From the NCBI GenBank assembly GCA_934525405.1, contig CAKSZF010000015.1, positions 1 through 26,576 of the forward strand: a stretch of 26,576 bases of DNA. The letters run 5' to 3'. The position numbers and the translations under genes were made by a program. Positions 23,525 to 26,576 of this stretch are shown one piece after another. Below the pieces are notes generated by a model that was not told where the DNA came from, ran no database searches, and worked only from the letters and a program-made list of their open reading frames with translations. How positions within the stretch are numbered: position 1 is the stretch's first letter; each line of letters opens with the position of its first letter. Origin of the DNA: an uncultured Faecalibacterium sp. GTDB taxonomy: Bacteria; Bacillota; Clostridia; Oscillospirales; Ruminococcaceae.

Positions 23525-24805
23525 TTATAACATTATTCGCAGGGTGAACTGCCCATCCTTTGCGGCAAAGCTGGTCAGGCCGCTGTACCGCTCCGAGATG
23601 GCGCAGATGCTGCGCACCCCAAGCCCGTGGCCGGGGCGGTCGGTGACCGGAATACCCTCCCGGAACTGCACGTCCGGCAGACAGCTGTTGGTGATCTGCA
23701 AAAACAGCTTTTTCCCTTTTTCGTGCCCGATGGTCTCGATAAAAGCCCCCTGCCCTGCCTCGCGGCAGCGCACGGCGGCGTGCAGGGCGTTTTCCAGCGC
23801 ATTGGAAAGCAGCACGCACAGGTCGCTCTCCGAGACCGGCAGCGCCTGCGAGATGCCCGCCTGCACCGTGAACTGCACCCCGGCCTTGGCGGCGCGGTCG
23901 GCAAAGGCAGAAAAGATCAGGTTCGCGGCTTCGTTCTCGCAATAGGCGGTCACCTTGCCGGCCTCGATCTCGCTGCACACGCTGCGGATGTAGCCCAGCG
24001 CCTGCTCGGTGCGGCCGTTCTCGATGCAGCCCGCCAGAAACTGCATGTGGTGGCGCAGGTCGTGGCGGTAGGTGCTGGCGCGCTGCTGGGAAAGGCGCAG
24101 CGCCTCGATCTCGCGCATGGCCTGCGTGACCTGCAGATTCAGGCTGGTCTGTAGCTGCTCCATCTGGATGCGCTGCCGCTCCACCCGGGAGGCGCGCAAA
24201 ATGGAGCACAGAAAGGCTGCGCAGCACACAAAGAACATGAACTCCACCGCCGCCGGGTTTGCCTCGGACAAAAGGCTGGTGTAGACGTGGGTGATGTAGT
24301 CAAAAAGATAGCTCACCAGCGGCACGATGCCGAACTGGCACTGCACCGAGGCCGGGTAGCGGGAGAGCTGCCGCATGGAGGGGGCAAGGAACCGGACGAA
24401 CAACAGCAGCAGCGGCAGGGTGAACAGCAGCTCTGCCACCGGCAACACCAGCAGATGCTGCGGGAAGAACAGCGCCGCCACCAGTGCCGCCCAGCGCCGC
24501 ACCTGACAGCACAGATACGCTGTGAGCACCGCCACCAGCGGCCAGACCTTCTGCCCGCTGAGCAGCACCAGCACGCCATACAGCGGCAGGTGGGTGATGA
24601 GTGGGTAAAGGTACTGGGCAGCCGTGGGGCTTGCACCGAAGTAGAAGATGCCCTGCAACGCCAGCAGCCCGGCGGTGCAGCCCGCCAGCGCCCAGCGCTT
24701 TTTGTCCGTCCAGCGGATGGGACAGAATGCCGCACTGAGCAAAATGCCAAAGACGCCCACCGCTGCGCCGTCCAGCAGTTCCAGCAGCACCCCCGGGGCG
24801 GTCAC
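23525..24805 (-). CDS. Membrane sensor histidine kinase, GHKL type (AgrC/ComD-like)
   Basis: Encodes 426 residues. About six hydrophobic segments span residues 8-200 with no large outside domain, then a short coiled region (about 205-245), the phospho-acceptor box TYRHDLRHHM with His248, the N-box NALENALHA (335-343) and the G-box GHGLGV (392-397). This is the layout of peptide-sensing AgrC-type kinases that pair with LytTR regulators. I start at the GTG at 24805 because it overlaps the regulator's stop as GTGA, has GAAAGAAGG upstream and leads straight into the first hydrophobic segment; the frame is open for 120 codons further but lies antiframe in the regulator. No signal-peptide gene is nearby, so the signal is unknown. 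Confidence 0.88.
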   Translation of the reverse strand: MTAPGVLLELLDGAAVGVFGILLSAAFCPIRWTDKKRWALAGCTAGLLALQGIFYFGASPTAAQYLYPLITHLPLYGVLVLLSGQKVWPLVAVLTAYLCCQVRRWAALVAALFFPQHLLVLPVAELLFTLPLLLLFVRFLAPSMRQLSRYPASVQCQFGIVPLVSYLFDYITHVYTSLLSEANPAAVEFMFFVCCAAFLCSILRASRVERQRIQMEQLQTSLNLQVTQAMREIEALRLSQQRASTYRHDLRHHMQFLAGCIENGRTEQALGYIRSVCSEIEAGKVTAYCENEAANLIFSAFADRAAKAGVQFTVQAGISQALPVSESDLCVLLSNALENALHAAVRCREAGQGAFIETIGHEKGKKLFLQITNSCLPDVQFREGIPVTDRPGHGLGVRSICAISERYSGLTSFAAKDGQFTLRIML

Positions 24806-25536
24806 AGGACGACCTTCTTTCCCGCAAAGGAATACTCCAGATACTGGTCCCGCACGGCGGTAAAGCGCCCGTGGGGCAGCGGCACCTCGGCAAGGCTTTC
24901 CATGGTGATGCTTTTGGCGGTGATGTTCTGGATGTATTCCATATTGACCAGATAGGAGCGGTGCGGGCGCAGAAAGCCCGGGTAATCTGCCAGCTGCCGG
25001 GCCAGCTCGTCCATGCTGCCGCTGCTCTCCATGACAGTGCCGTCCAGCAGATGGAACACCAGCGTGCGCCCCTGCACCTCGCAGTATTCCAGACTGTCCA
25101 GCGTAATGCGGGTCACGCCGCTTTTGCAGCGCAGGATCAGGCTGTGCTGGGTACGCTTGCGGCACTCGGCCAGTACGGCATCGGTAAGGTGGAAAAAGCT
25201 CTCCTTCCAGATGGGTTTGAGCTGGTAGTAGTATGCGCCCACCACATAGGACTGTACGGCAAATTCCGAAGAGGAAGTGACAAAGATGATCTGCACCGCC
25301 ATGTCATACCGGCGGATCTCCCGGGCGGCATTGATGCCGTTGATGCCGGGCATGAGCACATCCAGAAACAGCACGTCAAAGCGCACCCCCGCCTCGATAT
25401 CTGCCAGAAGTTCCATAGGCTTTGTATAGGAAGTTAGTTCCAGCTGCACTCCCCGCAGGGTGCGGTACTGCTCCAGAAAATCCTGCATCTGATGCAGCAG
25501 CGCGGCATCGTCATCACAGAAAGCGATCCGGGTCAT
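24802..25536 (-). CDS. LytTR-family response regulator
   Basis: Encodes 244 residues. The receiver domain has Asp8/Asp9 (FCDDD), the phospho-acceptor Asp59 in LFLDVLMPG, Thr87 and Lys107. The LytTR DNA-binding domain covers about 131-240, with FLRPHRSYLVNMEYIQ typical of the family. LytTR regulators bind paired short sites upstream of their targets. The start at 25536 is chosen because MTRIAFCDDD opens the receiver domain, with GGAAAGGA upstream; the frame is open 16 codons earlier. The stop overlaps the kinase start as GTGA, so the pair is coupled. The targets are not evident; the neighbouring glpK is divergent and could be coincidental. Confidence 0.95.
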   Translation of the reverse strand: MTRIAFCDDDAALLHQMQDFLEQYRTLRGVQLELTSYTKPMELLADIEAGVRFDVLFLDVLMPGINGINAAREIRRYDMAVQIIFVTSSSEFAVQSYVVGAYYYQLKPIWKESFFHLTDAVLAECRKRTQHSLILRCKSGVTRITLDSLEYCEVQGRTLVFHLLDGTVMESSGSMDELARQLADYPGFLRPHRSYLVNMEYIQNITAKSITMESLAEVPLPHGRFTAVRDQYLEYSFAGKKVVL

Positions 25537-25725
25537 AGCAAAGAAATCCTTTCCGAACAAAAATCTACCCTTTAACGATACCACATCCGCGCCGTTTCGT
25601 CACGTCTTTTTCGCAAATTTGCAAGCTTTTTACCTCCCCGGCGGCTGCATCGCGCACCCTTTCGGCAGAGTGTTCAACGGCAGCGCGGTCCCCTTGTGCA
25701 GAACCCCCAAAAATCGCGCAGAAGC
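25537..25725. other. Intergenic region upstream of the response regulator
   Basis: No gene is seen. The best minus-strand promoter guess is GTGACG, a 17-bp spacer and TATCGT ahead of the regulator, which is weak. No LytTR direct repeats were clear to me. Confidence 0.35.
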
Positions 25726-25754
25726 TTGTATTTTGCCTGCGGAGCGTGTACAAT
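25726..25754 (+). promoter_or_regulatory. glpK promoter
   Basis: TTGTAT (25726-25731), a 17-bp spacer and TACAAT (25749-25754). Transcription should start near 25761, leaving about 105 nt before the ATG. Confidence 0.75.
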
Positions 25755-25783
25755 AAGCACAGAATATGTTTGCGCAGAGCAGG

Positions 25784-26576
<793 letters not shown>

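Overview
The window reads as a chromosomal segment of a GC-rich clostridial Firmicute, most likely Faecalibacterium or a close Oscillospiraceae/Ruminococcaceae relative. This is inferred from strong AGGAGG-type ribosome binding sites, Firmicute-type sigma-A promoters, GC-rich codon use and the gene families present; no taxonomic marker such as rRNA lies in the window. I saw no tRNA, rRNA, CRISPR array, transposase or phage gene.

Layout. Positions 1-3430 are on the minus strand: rplM-rpsI (ribosomal proteins L13 and S9) with a strong promoter and a likely L13 leader, then a block of three successive terminators containing a duplicated copy of the rpsI tail, then purA and a DegV-family gene that runs off the left edge. 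Positions 3590-8090 form a plus-strand operon: a small membrane-anchored protein of unknown function, a TtcA-like PP-loop protein, alanine racemase (alr) and lepA, closed by a terminator. Positions 8140-18240 form a ten-kilobase plus-strand surface-polysaccharide operon: metallophosphoesterase, two Wzz-like chain-length proteins (the second carrying a degenerate GGDEF domain), GT2, GT4, a Wzy-type polymerase, an acyltransferase-3 family protein and a second GT2. Many of its genes overlap or nearly touch, so they are probably transcribed and translated together. No initiating sugar-phosphate transferase, flippase or tyrosine kinase is present in the window.

Positions 18250-20690 hold a two-domain zinc-ribbon gene with its own promoter, a composite inverted repeat, and acetate kinase (ackA). 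Divergent from ackA is tmcAL, whose product uses acetate to modify tRNA-Met. Next comes an orphan GltD-like FeS flavoprotein (22034-23350), then a convergent LytTR response regulator/GHKL sensor kinase pair (23525-25536), and finally the start of glpK, which has a terminator inside its leader.

The most unusual content is non-coding. A roughly 100-bp repeat occurs three times (18916-19013, 19076-19174 inverted, 23365-23464). Its flanks are conserved but the hairpin stem differs completely between copies, while staying self-complementary and keeping a TGCG loop. The other highlights are the Wzz-GGDEF fusion, the duplicated rpsI tail with its structured insert, and the probable attenuator ahead of glpK.
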